Shown: positions 44,279 through 54,188, counted from the stretch's first letter. The stretch: DNA of 64,000 nucleotides from Methylococcaceae bacterium (GCA_016715325.1 JADKAL010000007.1:85189-149188); one strand, 5' to 3'. Made by a program: numbers and translations. Notes: a model not told the origin generated them from the letters alone.

Positions 44279-46699
44279 ATGCAGCTATCTAAAAAAACAT
44301 TATTGGGGCTTTGGTTAAGCGTGGCAATAACGCCGGTTTTAGCTGAAGAAGCACGAACCTACAATATTCCCGCCCAACCCTTGGCGAGCGCTATTGACAG
44401 TTTATCCAAACAAAGCGGCTTGCATGTGTTTTATGCCGATAATGTTATACAAGGAAGAGAAAGTACCTTGGTAAAAGGAAATTACACCCCGCAACAGGCA
44501 TTGAGCCAAATGCTCGCGGGTAGCGGTGTTGAAACCAGTTTTACCGGTGAAAATACGGTCGCTTTGAGAGCAACGGCTGGCTTAATTAAGACCGCGGCTG
44601 AAGCTGATAGTGAGCAAATCCTTCCTAAAGTCACTGTGGAAGCCGATACGGAACCCGATCCTTATGACCCCTACGGCTCAAATAGCCCACATAACAAATC
44701 GTATTCGGTAACGAGTGCCTCGAGTGCCAACAGAAATGACACGCCGATTATGGAAACACCACTATCTATTCAGGTCGTACCCAAGGCGGTTATCAGGGAT
44801 CAACAGGCGATACAGGTTGGCGACGCTATCAAAAACGTCAGCGGTGTTTTCCAAGGATTTACTTTTGGCGGATTCGCTGAAGAATTCATGATCCGTGGTT
44901 TCAATACCAGTTACAACAATTACCTCGACGGATTTCGCTGGCCTGCCAGCCGCTTGACCCTAGCCAATGCGGAGCGGGTAGAAGTCGTCAAGGGGGCAGC
45001 AGCGAATCTGTACGGGCGTATTCAACCCGGCGGGATGATAAACATTGTCACCAAACGCCCGCAAGCAACGCCTTATTACGCCTTGGAACAGCAATTCGGC
45101 TCATATGACCTTTATCGCACGACCTTAGATGCCACTGGTACGCTAAATTCTGACAACAGCCTGATGTATCGCTTTAATCTGGAATATTTGGACAAAAAAT
45201 CGTTCCGCGATTTTGCCTTTACCGACCGGATATTTTTGGCGCCATCGTTGACCTGGAAAATCAGCGACCGCACCCAACTCGACCTGGATTTTATCTATTC
45301 CAATGAAGATACGCTTGAAGATTACGGCGTGGTGGCTCTAGGTAATCGTCCGGCCAATATTCCGATAAACCGCTATTTGCACGAACCATCCACCGACATA
45401 TCGAATTCCACGCTCTATAATACCGCACTAACGCTAACCCATGCGTTTACCGAAGACTGGAAAGTAAAGGCTAGGTTCAACCATTTCCGTCGAGAAACAA
45501 CAGATATACAAACTTTTGGAGGCTCTTTGGATGAAGTCCCCAGTAGCCCAACCTACGGCAGCCTGGGTAGATTCTATTACGGTTCTTTCAATCCTTCAGA
45601 TGGTTATTACGCCAACGTAAATCTAAGCGGTCGATTCGTAACTTGGGGTGTTGACCATGAGGTGTTGATGGGCTGGGAAAATTACAGCACCGACAGCGAT
45701 AAACTTGATCCACAGCAGTTTGGCGATGCGCCAACTATCAATATATTCAATCCACGCTACCAACCGGCAAACGTGTCGGCAATCCCTCATTCCTTTGGAG
45801 ATTTCGGCACTGGCAAAAAAACCTCAAATGGCGTTTATTTTCAGGATCAGATTACCCTGTTTAACAAATTGCATATCCTAGGCGGCGGCCGCTACGATTG
45901 GATTACTGATGCCAGTGGCTTCAGTGATATTTCCTCTGAAGATGCCATATCTAACCAAAGCGTACTTAAGGCCGAGCGCTTTAGTCCGCGAGTTGGCCTG
46001 CTTTACCAGCCTTGGCAATGGCTGTCGGTGTACGGCAACTATGTGGAATCGCTGGGCAACTCGAATGGCGCTAGCGACCCTAGCGGCAGTCTTCTTGGAC
46101 CGGAAATCGGCGAGCAGTATGAGATGGGTTTCAAAACGGCCTTTTTCGATGAACGACTGACTTCCAACGTCGCGTTTTATCATCTGACCAAGCAAAATCT
46201 GGCTGTCCAAATACCTGGCACACCTTTTTCCGAAGCCATCGGCAAAGCGCGTAGCCAGGGTGTGGAAATTGATGTAAGCGGGCAAGTGACGGATGGGTTA
46301 AGCATAATCGCCAGCTATGCCTATACCGATGCCGCCATTTTGAAAAGTGACAATAATCAAGGCAATCGTTTGTGGAACGTACCTAGAAATGCCGGCAGCC
46401 TGTGGGCCAAATATGACATGCAGTACGAAGCGCTGCGTGGTTTAAGCCTGGGCGCCGGTGTATATTTCCAAAGCCAGAAACAGGGCGACAATGCCAACAG
46501 CTATCAGTTGCCGGGCTGGGGACGGGTGGATATGCTAGTGAAATACCAGTTACCGATACCTAAAGCGAAAACAACCTTGCAGTTTAATATCGATAACCTT
46601 TTGGATCACCAATACTACACCGCGACATTAGGTGACCGTTTTACTGTAAATGTTGGACAGCCTCGCACGTTTATGGGTTCGGTTAAAGTAGAATTTTAG
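44279..46699 (+). CDS. TonB-dependent siderophore receptor, transducer type
   Basis: 806 residues. Signal peptide at about 1-22 (LLGLWLSVAITPVLAEE); STN domain at about 25-95 (YNIPAQPLASAIDSLSKQSG); box-like LPKVTVEADTE at about 115; plug (RNDTPIMETPLSIQVVPK, VVKGAAANLYGRIQPGGMIN); and a barrel ending GSVKVEF. By order on the strand it belongs to the fecI/fecR pair at 39616-41207, although an IS cluster and an opposing toxin-antitoxin pair now separate them. A GG/T-run plus CGTCTT motif upstream may let the FecI factor still reach it. Its ligand is unknown. Confidence 0.94.
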   Translation: MQLSKKTLLGLWLSVAITPVLAEEARTYNIPAQPLASAIDSLSKQSGLHVFYADNVIQGRESTLVKGNYTPQQALSQMLAGSGVETSFTGENTVALRATAGLIKTAAEADSEQILPKVTVEADTEPDPYDPYGSNSPHNKSYSVTSASSANRNDTPIMETPLSIQVVPKAVIRDQQAIQVGDAIKNVSGVFQGFTFGGFAEEFMIRGFNTSYNNYLDGFRWPASRLTLANAERVEVVKGAAANLYGRIQPGGMINIVTKRPQATPYYALEQQFGSYDLYRTTLDATGTLNSDNSLMYRFNLEYLDKKSFRDFAFTDRIFLAPSLTWKISDRTQLDLDFIYSNEDTLEDYGVVALGNRPANIPINRYLHEPSTDISNSTLYNTALTLTHAFTEDWKVKARFNHFRRETTDIQTFGGSLDEVPSSPTYGSLGRFYYGSFNPSDGYYANVNLSGRFVTWGVDHEVLMGWENYSTDSDKLDPQQFGDAPTINIFNPRYQPANVSAIPHSFGDFGTGKKTSNGVYFQDQITLFNKLHILGGGRYDWITDASGFSDISSEDAISNQSVLKAERFSPRVGLLYQPWQWLSVYGNYVESLGNSNGASDPSGSLLGPEIGEQYEMGFKTAFFDERLTSNVAFYHLTKQNLAVQIPGTPFSEAIGKARSQGVEIDVSGQVTDGLSIIASYAYTDAAILKSDNNQGNRLWNVPRNAGSLWAKYDMQYEALRGLSLGAGVYFQSQKQGDNANSYQLPGWGRVDMLVKYQLPIPKAKTTLQFNIDNLLDHQYYTATLGDRFTVNVGQPRTFMGSVKVEF

Positions 46700-46937
46700 C
46701 CTTATGTAAGTCAGGAGTCGCGTTAGCATACCCTGACCCTTTGGCTTTAAATTTCTATCTGAAAAGGTTTTTAGATGTGAGATGACTGTAAACTTATCTT
46801 ACCAACCCAATCTATAACGGTAATCAAAACTAGAATGACAATTTTAACCACGAGGACAAACGTTAACGACTCAGGTAAAGGGCGCTACGTGAAATTTTAT
46901 CACGCGAAGTGTCTTGTAACCCCTATCGTGGCGCGGG
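46700..46937. other. Intergenic, no gene seen
   Basis: Between the receptor and the next minus-strand genes. Apart from the toxin remnant annotated at 46938-47015, nothing coding is seen through 47183. Confidence 0.4.
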
Positions 46938-47015
46938 CTATTCCTTAGCCCAATCATCCCACCCTAAGCCTGCTAATTGTTTAAATTCACTTATGTTATG
47001 GGTAATCGGCGTGGT
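46938..47015 (-). pseudogene. Fragment of a VapC-like PIN-domain toxin gene
   Basis: The minus-strand frame TPITHNISEFKQLAGLGW, followed by DDWAKE and a stop, matches the C-terminal end of VapC-type PIN proteins (T/L-x-N-x-x-x-F-x-x-L-x-G-L...W). A stop codon lies just upstream in the same frame and no start or antitoxin gene remains, so it is a relic. Confidence 0.5.
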
Positions 47016-47183
47016 TTTTTAGAAAACGCAGGCTTATCCATAGGTCGGTCGCCCCTGTCGTAATGCCCTGGGGTTTACTAACATAAATTGTTTGGCGTAG
47101 TGTTGGCAAAGCTTAGGCTTGGTATCGTAAGTGTTTTATGTCGGGCTGCTGCGCTTGCGACGCCCGACAATTACCTTCATTTT

Positions 47184-47822
47184 CTAGCCTTTAATAATCC
47201 CCAACGCCGTTGCAATATGCGCCAATTCGGCAACGGTCGAGACATTGAATTTAGTTTTGATTTGGGTGCCGTAATTCGCCACGGTTTTGTAACCTAAGCA
47301 GAGTTCTTCAGCGATTTTATGCGTTGTCATTCCTTTGGAAAGCAGGCGGAAGATATCGAATTCTTTCGGCGATAAACGATTAATAATGACTTGGTAATCG
47401 ATTTCAGATAGATATTTGCCCGGTTTAGCCAAGCCGGATTCGATGTATAAGTTGCCGACGGCGATTTGCCGAATGGCGTCGATCAAAATTTCGGGTGCGC
47501 TGTTTTTGGTAATGTAACCTAAGGCGCCTGCTTCAATTGCACGGTTAAGATAAACAAGTTCGTCATGGACGCTGAATATCAGTATTTTCGCCTGCGGGTC
47601 GCGGTTACGAATCCGTCTTATGCATTCCAGTCCGCCGATACCGGGCATCGATAAATCCATGACGACCACGTCCGGTTTTTTTTCAAGATAAAGCTGACAA
47701 GCGGCTTCGCCTCGGTCGGCTTCGGCAACGATTGCTATGTTTTCGGTTGATGATAGCAACATTCTGAAGCCTGCTCGGACCACAGCATGGTCGTCGACCA
47801 ATAAGACTGATATTTTATTCAC
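47184..47822 (-). CDS. NarL/FixJ-type response regulator
   Basis: 212 residues. Receiver domain at about 5-120 with acidic pocket (VLLVDDHAVV), phospho-acceptor Asp in VVMDLSMPGIGG (about 56), Ser/Thr and Lys positions (ILIFSVHDE, GYITKNSAP). LuxR-type helix-turn-helix at about 148-205 (LSPKEFDIFRLLSKGMTTHK, CLGYKTVANYGTQIKTKF). Its start overlaps the stop of the kinase gene (ATGA), so the two are translationally coupled. DNA targets unknown. Confidence 0.92.
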   Translation of the reverse strand: MNKISVLLVDDHAVVRAGFRMLLSSTENIAIVAEADRGEAACQLYLEKKPDVVVMDLSMPGIGGLECIRRIRNRDPQAKILIFSVHDELVYLNRAIEAGALGYITKNSAPEILIDAIRQIAVGNLYIESGLAKPGKYLSEIDYQVIINRLSPKEFDIFRLLSKGMTTHKIAEELCLGYKTVANYGTQIKTKFNVSTVAELAHIATALGIIKG

Positions 47823-49141
47823 ACAATCGGGATATCGGCAGTAATGGTCATGCCTTGATTCGGTTCCGTCTTTATGGCGAGCTCTCCGTCCAGACTTTTG
47901 ACACGTTCGCGCATGCCTAACAGGCCGAAGCCTTTTTGCATTTCGGCTAATGAACAGCCTTGACCGTAGTCGGAAACGATTAATCTCAGCACATTATTCG
48001 TGGTAATTTCTAAAGTGACTTTTGCTTCATGCGCGTTGGCATGGCGAATGATGTTGGTCAGACATTCTTGAACGATTCTAAACACTTGGATGGTTACGTT
48101 CTGCTTGAGGCGATCGACAGCATCCGGGCATTGAAGCGTCAGCGCCAATTGAGGATAGCGTTGAGACCAATGGTTGAGTAAATCTTCCAGACTCGCTTTT
48201 AATCCCAACTCGGTGAGAACCAAGGGATGCAAATTCCGCATCATTGAGCGTACGACAGTTATCAGGTGATCGCAGACGGAGATAATGGTATGGGCGATTT
48301 CCTCGGTTTTTGTCTGATCGGCCTTAGCGGTGGCGGCCATGATTTTGATTGCAGTCAGCGATTGCCCAAGTTCGTCATGCAATTCTTTCGCCAAATGCTG
48401 CCGTTCTTCTTCCTGGATTTGTAAGGTATGAAGGGTTAAAGCCTTATTTTCCCGATGGGTATCGTCCAACACGCCGGTCATATGATTGATGGCTCGGGCG
48501 ATATTGTCGTATTCCTGGGTGGAAAATTCCGGAAGTTTTTGTCGATAGTGACCTTGTTCGATGGCTTTTAAGGAGTCGACGATGACTGTTATGGCCATTA
48601 ATGATTTGTTAAACAATAGGTTAACGGCAATAAACGTAATGAGTGTCATCATCAGCAAGGTGGCAAAAAACATGCGGCTTTCTTGCCAAGCTTCGCCAAT
48701 TTCGTCGATGGGGTCGGCCTGAATGATTAGGCTTAGTTTTTCCCCATTGGCGTCGGTCAATTGCTGTTCGATTTTGGGCGATTGCGCTGAAATCAACGCA
48801 ATAAACCAGTGCGGCGGTTGGACTTCGCTGGCCGTTATACGTTTCCCGGAAAAATTAACGATCTGACCGTCGGGCTGGCGGATTTCTATGATGAGATGGC
48901 GGGTTTGTTCGAGCGAGACAAACCGCGGCAGCCAAGCATTCGCATTTATGCTGCCGGAATTTGCGGCTTCATGAAAATTGATTTGTATCAGTTGCGCAGC
49001 TAAGTTCAGTGAAGAGTCCAACTCGGTTTTCACCGATTGCCGTGCTTGCCAAATAGCGATGATGCCGCCGAAAATCAGGATAATCGCACTCGTCACCACT
49101 ATTCTGATGTTGATTTGAGTGCGTAAACTGACGGTTTTCAT
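47819..49141 (-). CDS. NarX/UhpB-like sensor histidine kinase (HisKA_3)
   Basis: 440 residues. TM helix 1 at about 12-32, a periplasmic sensor part (about 33-160), TM helix 2 at about 168-190 (MFFATLLMMTLITFIAVNLL), a HAMP-like linker, then a HisKA_3 domain with the H-box (EERQHLAKELHDELGQSLTA, His about 254) and HATPase_c (HANAHEAKVTLEI, VSDYGQGCSL, GFGLLGMRERVKSLDG). It feeds the response regulator at 47184. The lipoprotein gene ends 3 bp before its start, so the three form one operon. The signal is unknown. Confidence 0.9.
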   Translation of the reverse strand: MKTVSLRTQINIRIVVTSAIILIFGGIIAIWQARQSVKTELDSSLNLAAQLIQINFHEAANSGSINANAWLPRFVSLEQTRHLIIEIRQPDGQIVNFSGKRITASEVQPPHWFIALISAQSPKIEQQLTDANGEKLSLIIQADPIDEIGEAWQESRMFFATLLMMTLITFIAVNLLFNKSLMAITVIVDSLKAIEQGHYRQKLPEFSTQEYDNIARAINHMTGVLDDTHRENKALTLHTLQIQEEERQHLAKELHDELGQSLTAIKIMAATAKADQTKTEEIAHTIISVCDHLITVVRSMMRNLHPLVLTELGLKASLEDLLNHWSQRYPQLALTLQCPDAVDRLKQNVTIQVFRIVQECLTNIIRHANAHEAKVTLEITTNNVLRLIVSDYGQGCSLAEMQKGFGLLGMRERVKSLDGELAIKTEPNQGMTITADIPIV

Positions 49142-49144
49142 TGT

Positions 49145-49903
49145 TCAAGATTCTTCAGCCGCTTTGTCTTGAAATTTTTTGTAATTGATCGATATTTTTA
49201 AACCGGCAAAATTTCCCGCCATTCTAATCAGTTCCTGGGTTTTATTATCGAAACTCAATTTAACTTCATTTAAAGCATTTTTTTCGTAACCGGGTTCGAT
49301 CTTTTTAGAATCGAGCAAGAACCGGTAAACATAGATCTCTTTGTCCTTTTCCTTTTTAATCTCAAAAGGTTGACCGAGTTTGTCGACAACGGCCGATTTT
49401 TTAGGTAAGTCGTCGGCAATTTTTTTAACTAAGTCGGAATTGCCGCGCAATTGCATTTTATCTTTGTTGATCTCGGCGCCACCGATTGATCGTAAGGAAA
49501 CTTCCAAAAATTTCGGCGGGGCGATTTCCAGAAAAAGCGATGAAAAAGCCCATGCAGCCAGTTTATCTTCTTTATTGAACGACATATCGGAATAAAACTT
49601 CACTTCCGGTTTGACAATCTTTTTATAACCGTCGACTTTATAAAACCAATAACGCCAGTGTTTGCCGTCAGGCGTCGGCTCTTCCAGGCTCGGTCTCATA
49701 TTGGACATTGAAACGAAATCTTCGCTCAGCATGACCGGTTCCTTGAATTTCAGGGTGAAATCGTCGGTAACCGCCACGGAAAAATATTTGTCGAATTCGC
49801 CCATTTGCAGATAAGTTTTATAAGCACGCCACCAGTGAGCGCAACCGGTTAACGTGGCGGCTAAAAAAATGACCAAGAGTAATCGAAGTGTTTTTGTTTG
49901 CAT
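49145..49903 (-). CDS. Predicted lipoprotein, unknown family
   Basis: 252 residues with a lipoprotein signal peptide (LLLVIFLAATLTGC, lipidated Cys about 21). The mature part is about 230 residues, rich in Lys and Asp/Glu with short amphipathic strands (WRYWFYKVDGYKKIVKPEV, EIYVYRFLLDSKKIEPGYE). No domain is recognised. It is the first gene of the operon with the NarX/UhpB-like kinase and its regulator, so a role as an accessory sensor for that kinase is plausible but not shown. Confidence 0.8.
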   Translation of the reverse strand: MQTKTLRLLLVIFLAATLTGCAHWWRAYKTYLQMGEFDKYFSVAVTDDFTLKFKEPVMLSEDFVSMSNMRPSLEEPTPDGKHWRYWFYKVDGYKKIVKPEVKFYSDMSFNKEDKLAAWAFSSLFLEIAPPKFLEVSLRSIGGAEINKDKMQLRGNSDLVKKIADDLPKKSAVVDKLGQPFEIKKEKDKEIYVYRFLLDSKKIEPGYEKNALNEVKLSFDNKTQELIRMAGNFAGLKISINYKKFQDKAAEES

Positions 49904-49963
49904 AGGGTTAGGTTAATAGTGTGCTAGTTAATAAGCGATATCTGGCAACTGATTTGGGCAATT

Positions 49964-50842
49964 TTAATGCCGTTTCAATGGGTCTCCCGTTGCGGCAAGA
50001 TCGGAGCGCAGCAATTGCTCTACGTCGATTCGGTCGAAACGGTATTGTTTGTTGCAGAACTCGCAATTGACTTCAATTTGTCCCTGTTCGACGAGAACGC
50101 TTTCCAATTCATCGCGACCTAAAAAGCGTAAAGTATTCTCGATTTTGAGGCGCGAACAGGAGCAATCGAATTCTACCGCTTCTTCGTCGTATAAACGGAC
50201 TTTTTCTTCATTAAATAAGCGGTAAAGCATTTCTTCGCAGTCTAGGCTTTGAATCTCCTGTTCCGTCAATGTGTCGGCGAGCATTTCGATGCGTTCCCAA
50301 TCCGCCTTATCGCTGAGTTGAGCGGGCAGTTCCTGAAGCATCAGCCCGGTTGCTTGCTGAGAATCCGCAAATAACCAAAGTCGTGTATTCAGTTGTTCGG
50401 ATTGCAGAAAGTAGCTTTCCAAAGCGGTTGCTAGATCTTTGCCAAGTATAGGAACAACGCCTTGATAAGGCTTGGCAGTCTCCGACGATACGGTAATTAC
50501 CAATCGTCCTTCGCCGAAGATGGATTGCAATGAATCTAATTGAATATCGCCGTGACTTCTAACCAAGCCTCTAATTTTGCGGTCGTGCGTTGCTTGCGCT
50601 ACGAGGGTTTTAACCGGTCCGTCGCCTTGTACTTGAAGTATTAACGAGCCTTTGAATTTGATGGTTGAGGACAATAATACGACTGCCGATAAGGCTTGAC
50701 CGAGTTGTAATTGAACGTCGAGAGGGGATTGCTGATTTTGTTGAGCTATTTGCCAACTGTTCGATAATCTGACCCACAGGCCGCGAACGCCCAAGTCTTC
50801 GAATAAAAATCGGCGCAGTACGTCTTGTTGTTTTGTGTTCAT
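49964..50842 (-). CDS. hslO: Redox-regulated chaperone Hsp33
   Basis: 292 residues from the ATG at 50842 (MNTKQQDVLRRFLFED), the usual Hsp33 start; an extension to 50938 is not conserved in sequence type. The N-terminal fold is typical (VRGLWVRLSNSW, LQLGQALSAVVLLSSTIKF, ILQVQGDGPVKTLVAQA). The C-terminal zinc site has the four Cys as CSC and CEFC, about 30 residues apart. The cytoplasmic holdase is activated when these Cys oxidize. It is divergent from msrA with an 83-bp gap, so the two oxidative-stress genes share a control region. Confidence 0.95.
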   Translation of the reverse strand: MNTKQQDVLRRFLFEDLGVRGLWVRLSNSWQIAQQNQQSPLDVQLQLGQALSAVVLLSSTIKFKGSLILQVQGDGPVKTLVAQATHDRKIRGLVRSHGDIQLDSLQSIFGEGRLVITVSSETAKPYQGVVPILGKDLATALESYFLQSEQLNTRLWLFADSQQATGLMLQELPAQLSDKADWERIEMLADTLTEQEIQSLDCEEMLYRLFNEEKVRLYDEEAVEFDCSCSRLKIENTLRFLGRDELESVLVEQGQIEVNCEFCNKQYRFDRIDVEQLLRSDLAATGDPLKRH

Positions 50843-50925
50843 TGAGGTATAGGTTTTACGCTTTCTATTAATCGGGAAATATAGTAGGCTTCGTTTCAAC
50901 ATTAGCCAAGTATCTTTTAACGCAT

Positions 50926-51558
50926 ATGTTTCTTTCACGAAAAAAACTCGAATTACCCAACCCGGACAATTGTCTTCCCGGACGAGATACGCCGATGCCC
51001 GTGATAAACCGGCATTATGTACTAGGAAATCCGATTGCGCCGCCGTTTCCCGAAAATATGGAGACGGTGCTGTTCGGATTGGGCTGCTTCTGGGGTGCGG
51101 AACGTAAATTTTGGCAATATCCCGGTATATTCAGCACTTCAGTCGGCTATAGCGGCGGGATAACGCCGAATCCGACTTACAAGGAAGTCTGTACCGGCTT
51201 AACCGGGCATAACGAGGTCGTCAGAGTCGTGTTCGATCCGTCAATAGTATGTTTCGATGACTTGCTTTCGTTATTTTGGCAATCTCACAACCCGACCCAA
51301 GGCATGAGTCAAGGCAACGATATTGGGACTCAGTACCGGTCCGCCATTTACACCTCCAATCCGGCACAATGGGACGCCGCCGTTAAGTCGAGAGATCATT
51401 ATCAACAACGTTTGAAAGAATCCGGTTTTGGAGAAATCACGACCGAAATTTTAGCGGCAAGCGAGTTTTATTATGCTGAAGATTACCATCAGCAATATCT
51501 CGCTAAAAATCCTGACGGGTATTGCGGAATCGGCGGATTAGGCGTTTGTTATGATTGA
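50926..51558 (+). CDS. msrA: Peptide methionine sulfoxide reductase A
   Basis: 210 residues, close to the 212 of E. coli MsrA, including its N-terminal extension. The active site is GCFWG with Cys54. The catalytic region has [19 protein letters not shown] and GTQYRSAIY. The C-terminal pair [11 protein letters not shown] supplies the resolving cysteines. It reduces Met-S-sulfoxide in proteins and free Met. It is divergent from hslO. Confidence 0.96.
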   Translation: MFLSRKKLELPNPDNCLPGRDTPMPVINRHYVLGNPIAPPFPENMETVLFGLGCFWGAERKFWQYPGIFSTSVGYSGGITPNPTYKEVCTGLTGHNEVVRVVFDPSIVCFDDLLSLFWQSHNPTQGMSQGNDIGTQYRSAIYTSNPAQWDAAVKSRDHYQQRLKESGFGEITTEILAASEFYYAEDYHQQYLAKNPDGYCGIGGLGVCYD

Positions 51559-51640
51559 TATTTCGTTAAAAAATTTAGGATACTGCAACTGAATGAAGTA
51601 GCCAGATAGTGACGGATAGAATTTGCTAAACTAAACAGGC

Positions 51641-51671
51641 AAAAAAAAGGCGGTTTTGCAAAAACCGCCTT
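51641..51671 (-). terminator. Rho-independent terminator facing the minus strand
   Basis: An 11-bp perfect stem (AAGGCGGTTTT / AAAACCGCCTT) with loop GCA, preceded on the plus strand by eight A. On the minus strand the hairpin is therefore followed by a U-run. No minus-strand gene is seen between here and 52037, so it may end an unannotated small transcript; on the plus strand the hairpin follows msrA but lacks a T-run. Confidence 0.65.
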
Positions 51672-52036
51672 GAAACATTAGGAAGGATATAACGCAACTT
51701 TCAGCAATCTAGGTTCTTAAAGAACCTTTAAAAGTTAGTAATATAATAGCAACGAGATAAGCAATTGGGTATGTGACAAATTGTCGCACCCCTAAACCTC
51801 AAATATGTTAGCAAGAAATATCTTTAAAGCTTTGAATAGTAATGTATTTATTGATTTTTTTATGGTCCTGAAAAACAGATTGTGAAATTAAATGAGATTT
51901 TTTAAGATCAATTTAATACAGTGTCAACTCTCCATTTACAATAAAATCATCTTTAGTGCGTAGAAAAGCCGTTTAAAGGGTTGTTTATGGTTCTTAGAAA
52001 ACCCAAAAGATCCTATATTTCCATTAAAATTACTGT
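51672..52036. other. Intergenic region with possible minus-strand small RNA
   Basis: No protein gene is seen. A minus-strand transcript ending at the terminator 51641-51671 would contain a second small hairpin (GGTTCTTTAAGAACC, about 51713-51727). There is no clear -35/-10 pair. The region also carries the leader of regB (52037 or 52076). Confidence 0.3.
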
Positions 52037-53488
52037 TTGCCCATCAATTCAGGACAGCTAAATAACGTAGCCAACATGCTTACAAACGTTTTACCGAAAT
52101 CCGAAATTTCCGCTCGTCAAAATTTGAAGTGGCTGTTTATTTTGAGGAATATGTTGCTGCTCGGCGAATGCTTCCTCGTTGTTATGTTTGTTTACGGTTT
52201 AAATATCCAGATTCCAGAGCAACAATTGTGGCTGGTCATCGTGGCGATTATTGTAGTGAACATGTACACGTCAATGCGCTTGCAAACGGATGATCCGGTC
52301 ACTGAAATCGAAATATTTTCCCAGATTTGTATCGATGTCTTTTCGATTGCCGCGTTGCTATACCTGACGGGCGGCGCTTCCAATCCGATAACATGGGTAT
52401 TTTTGTTGCCGCTCATCATTACGGCCATCATGTTGCCGCAAGCATACGCTTGGTACATGGTTATTTTGACGACCTCCATGTATTCCATCCTGATTGCCTT
52501 TAATGTGCCGTTACCCTCGATAGAGCCGCATATGCCTGAATCCGGCTTATTACATCCGAGTCCGAGTGTGATGAGTTATCAAATGATGCAAAAAGCGCAT
52601 GAGATTAGCGATAAACATTACTACAACTTGCATATGTTCGGGATGTGGTTCGGCTTCGTCTTTAGCGCCGGGTTAGTCGCTTTTTTTGTAGCGGAATTGG
52701 CTAAAACCCTCAAATTGAGGGAACGAAGCCTAGCCGAAGCTAGGGAAAAAGCATTGAGGGATGAAAGAGTCGTAGCGTTGGGTACCTTAGCGGCAAGCGC
52801 CGCACACGATATGGGTACACCCCTTGCTACAATTGCGATTGTCGCCCACGAACTTATTCAGGATTTTCCGAGGCATCAGTTTCCTGAATTCAATGAAAAA
52901 ATGGAAATAATGCAAAATCAGGTTAATCGGTGCAAAGAAGCCTTATCGTTAATGTCGGCTTCAGCCGGAGAAATGCGGGCGGAATCCGGTAAAGTGATGT
53001 TGTTGACTAACTATATCGACGACGTCATTTCACAATGGCGCACGCATAAACCGACGGCGAAGTTACACTATTTTATTGATCCGGCTATCGATACAGAGGC
53101 GCGGATCATCGCCGAAAGAACTTTAACGCATGCGTTAATCAATATTTTGAATAATGCGGCTGAAGCGTCCGATCCCGAGAAAGGAATTGAATTTCATGCA
53201 ATATGGAGTAAGGATGAGATGATCCTCAAAATTCGGGACTACGGTCCTGGATTTCCTGAAGAATATATCGACTTAATCGGAAAGCAGCCGTTAACGACTA
53301 AAAACAAAGGGCTAGGGGTCGGTTTATTTCTAGCATATTCCACGATTAATCGTTTGGACGGCACAATCGTACACAGTAATATAGATACAGGAGGGGCTTG
53401 CGTTGAAATTGAGCTGCCTTTATTGAAAAAAACGGAGAATGAAGATGAACGCCCAAGTTTCGGATCAGCCGGTCTTACTGTTGGTTGA
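52037..53488 (+). CDS. regB: RegB/PrrB-type redox sensor histidine kinase
   Basis: 483 residues from a TTG at 52037; an ATG at 52076 is a possible start. Six TM helices lie in residues about 30-220. RegB signatures are visible: the quinone-site heptapeptide reads GGASNPI (residues 112-118) where the family has GGxxNPF; the H-box is ASAAHDMGTPLATIA (His257); and the redox-active Cys is in NRCKEAL (Cys299). HATPase_c follows (LINILNNAAEAS, IRDYGPGFP, GVGLFLAYST). It controls the regulator encoded by the overlapping regA. Positions given are from the TTG start. Confidence 0.93.
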   Translation: MPINSGQLNNVANMLTNVLPKSEISARQNLKWLFILRNMLLLGECFLVVMFVYGLNIQIPEQQLWLVIVAIIVVNMYTSMRLQTDDPVTEIEIFSQICIDVFSIAALLYLTGGASNPITWVFLLPLIITAIMLPQAYAWYMVILTTSMYSILIAFNVPLPSIEPHMPESGLLHPSPSVMSYQMMQKAHEISDKHYYNLHMFGMWFGFVFSAGLVAFFVAELAKTLKLRERSLAEAREKALRDERVVALGTLAASAAHDMGTPLATIAIVAHELIQDFPRHQFPEFNEKMEIMQNQVNRCKEALSLMSASAGEMRAESGKVMLLTNYIDDVISQWRTHKPTAKLHYFIDPAIDTEARIIAERTLTHALINILNNAAEASDPEKGIEFHAIWSKDEMILKIRDYGPGFPEEYIDLIGKQPLTTKNKGLGVGLFLAYSTINRLDGTIVHSNIDTGGACVEIELPLLKKTENEDERPSFGSAGLTVG

Positions 53489-53993
53489 CGACGATAAAGT
53501 TTTTTGCAAAGTGCTGAAATCAGCGTTGGAAAGACGCGGGTTCGAGGTGCTGGTCGCACACAATCTGGAGAAAAGCCTGATTTTGGCCGAACAGTATTTG
53601 CCGGAGTATGCCGTCATCGATTTACGTATCGGTCACGATTCAGGACTGGAGCTTGTTAAGAAACTCATATCGCTCGATGCGAATACCGCCTGTGTGATGT
53701 TGACAGGTTTTGCCAGTATAGCCACGGCTGTCGAAGCGATTAAGCTCGGTGCAATCCATTACCTCACCAAACCGACCAATGCCGATGAAATCGTGGCGGC
53801 GCTTGGGAAAAACGAAGGCGACCCCGGTGTTTTTATCAATAAAAATCCACCCTCTGCAAAACGTCTGGAATGGGAGCATTTGCAAAAAATATTGTTGCAG
53901 CACGACGGTAATATCTCGGCTGCCGCAAGGGCGCTAAATATGCACAGACGGACGTTACAAAGGAAATTGGAAAAGCGGCCGGTAAGAGAATAA
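53445..53993 (+). CDS. regA: RegA/PrrA-type response regulator
   Basis: 182 residues from the ATG at 53445, 7 bp after a GGAG ribosome site; an ATG at 53439 is too close to that site. The receiver (LLLVDDDKVFCKVLKSALE; Asp in AVIDLRIGHDSG) and a short Fis-type helix-turn-helix (HDGNISAAARALNMHRRTLQ) with RKLEKR are characteristic of RegA/PrrA/ActR. It overlaps the regB end by 44 bp. RegBA systems adjust respiration and other redox genes. Confidence 0.93.
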   Translation: MNAQVSDQPVLLLVDDDKVFCKVLKSALERRGFEVLVAHNLEKSLILAEQYLPEYAVIDLRIGHDSGLELVKKLISLDANTACVMLTGFASIATAVEAIKLGAIHYLTKPTNADEIVAALGKNEGDPGVFINKNPPSAKRLEWEHLQKILLQHDGNISAAARALNMHRRTLQRKLEKRPVRE

Positions 53994-54188
53994 CCGATTC
54001 ACGTAAATCTAAAAAACTACTTGAAGTTGAGTGAGCTAGCCTGCAAAGCTTAATCATAAAGTAGTAAGTTGTCCGTAAAATCGGGTAAAACAGTTTAAAC
54101 CCGTCGATCCGTTTCAGACAAATTCCCTATTTGGCGCTATCATGTTCGGTTTTTATAAAGTCATCATTTAGATATTGCCCTTAATTTC

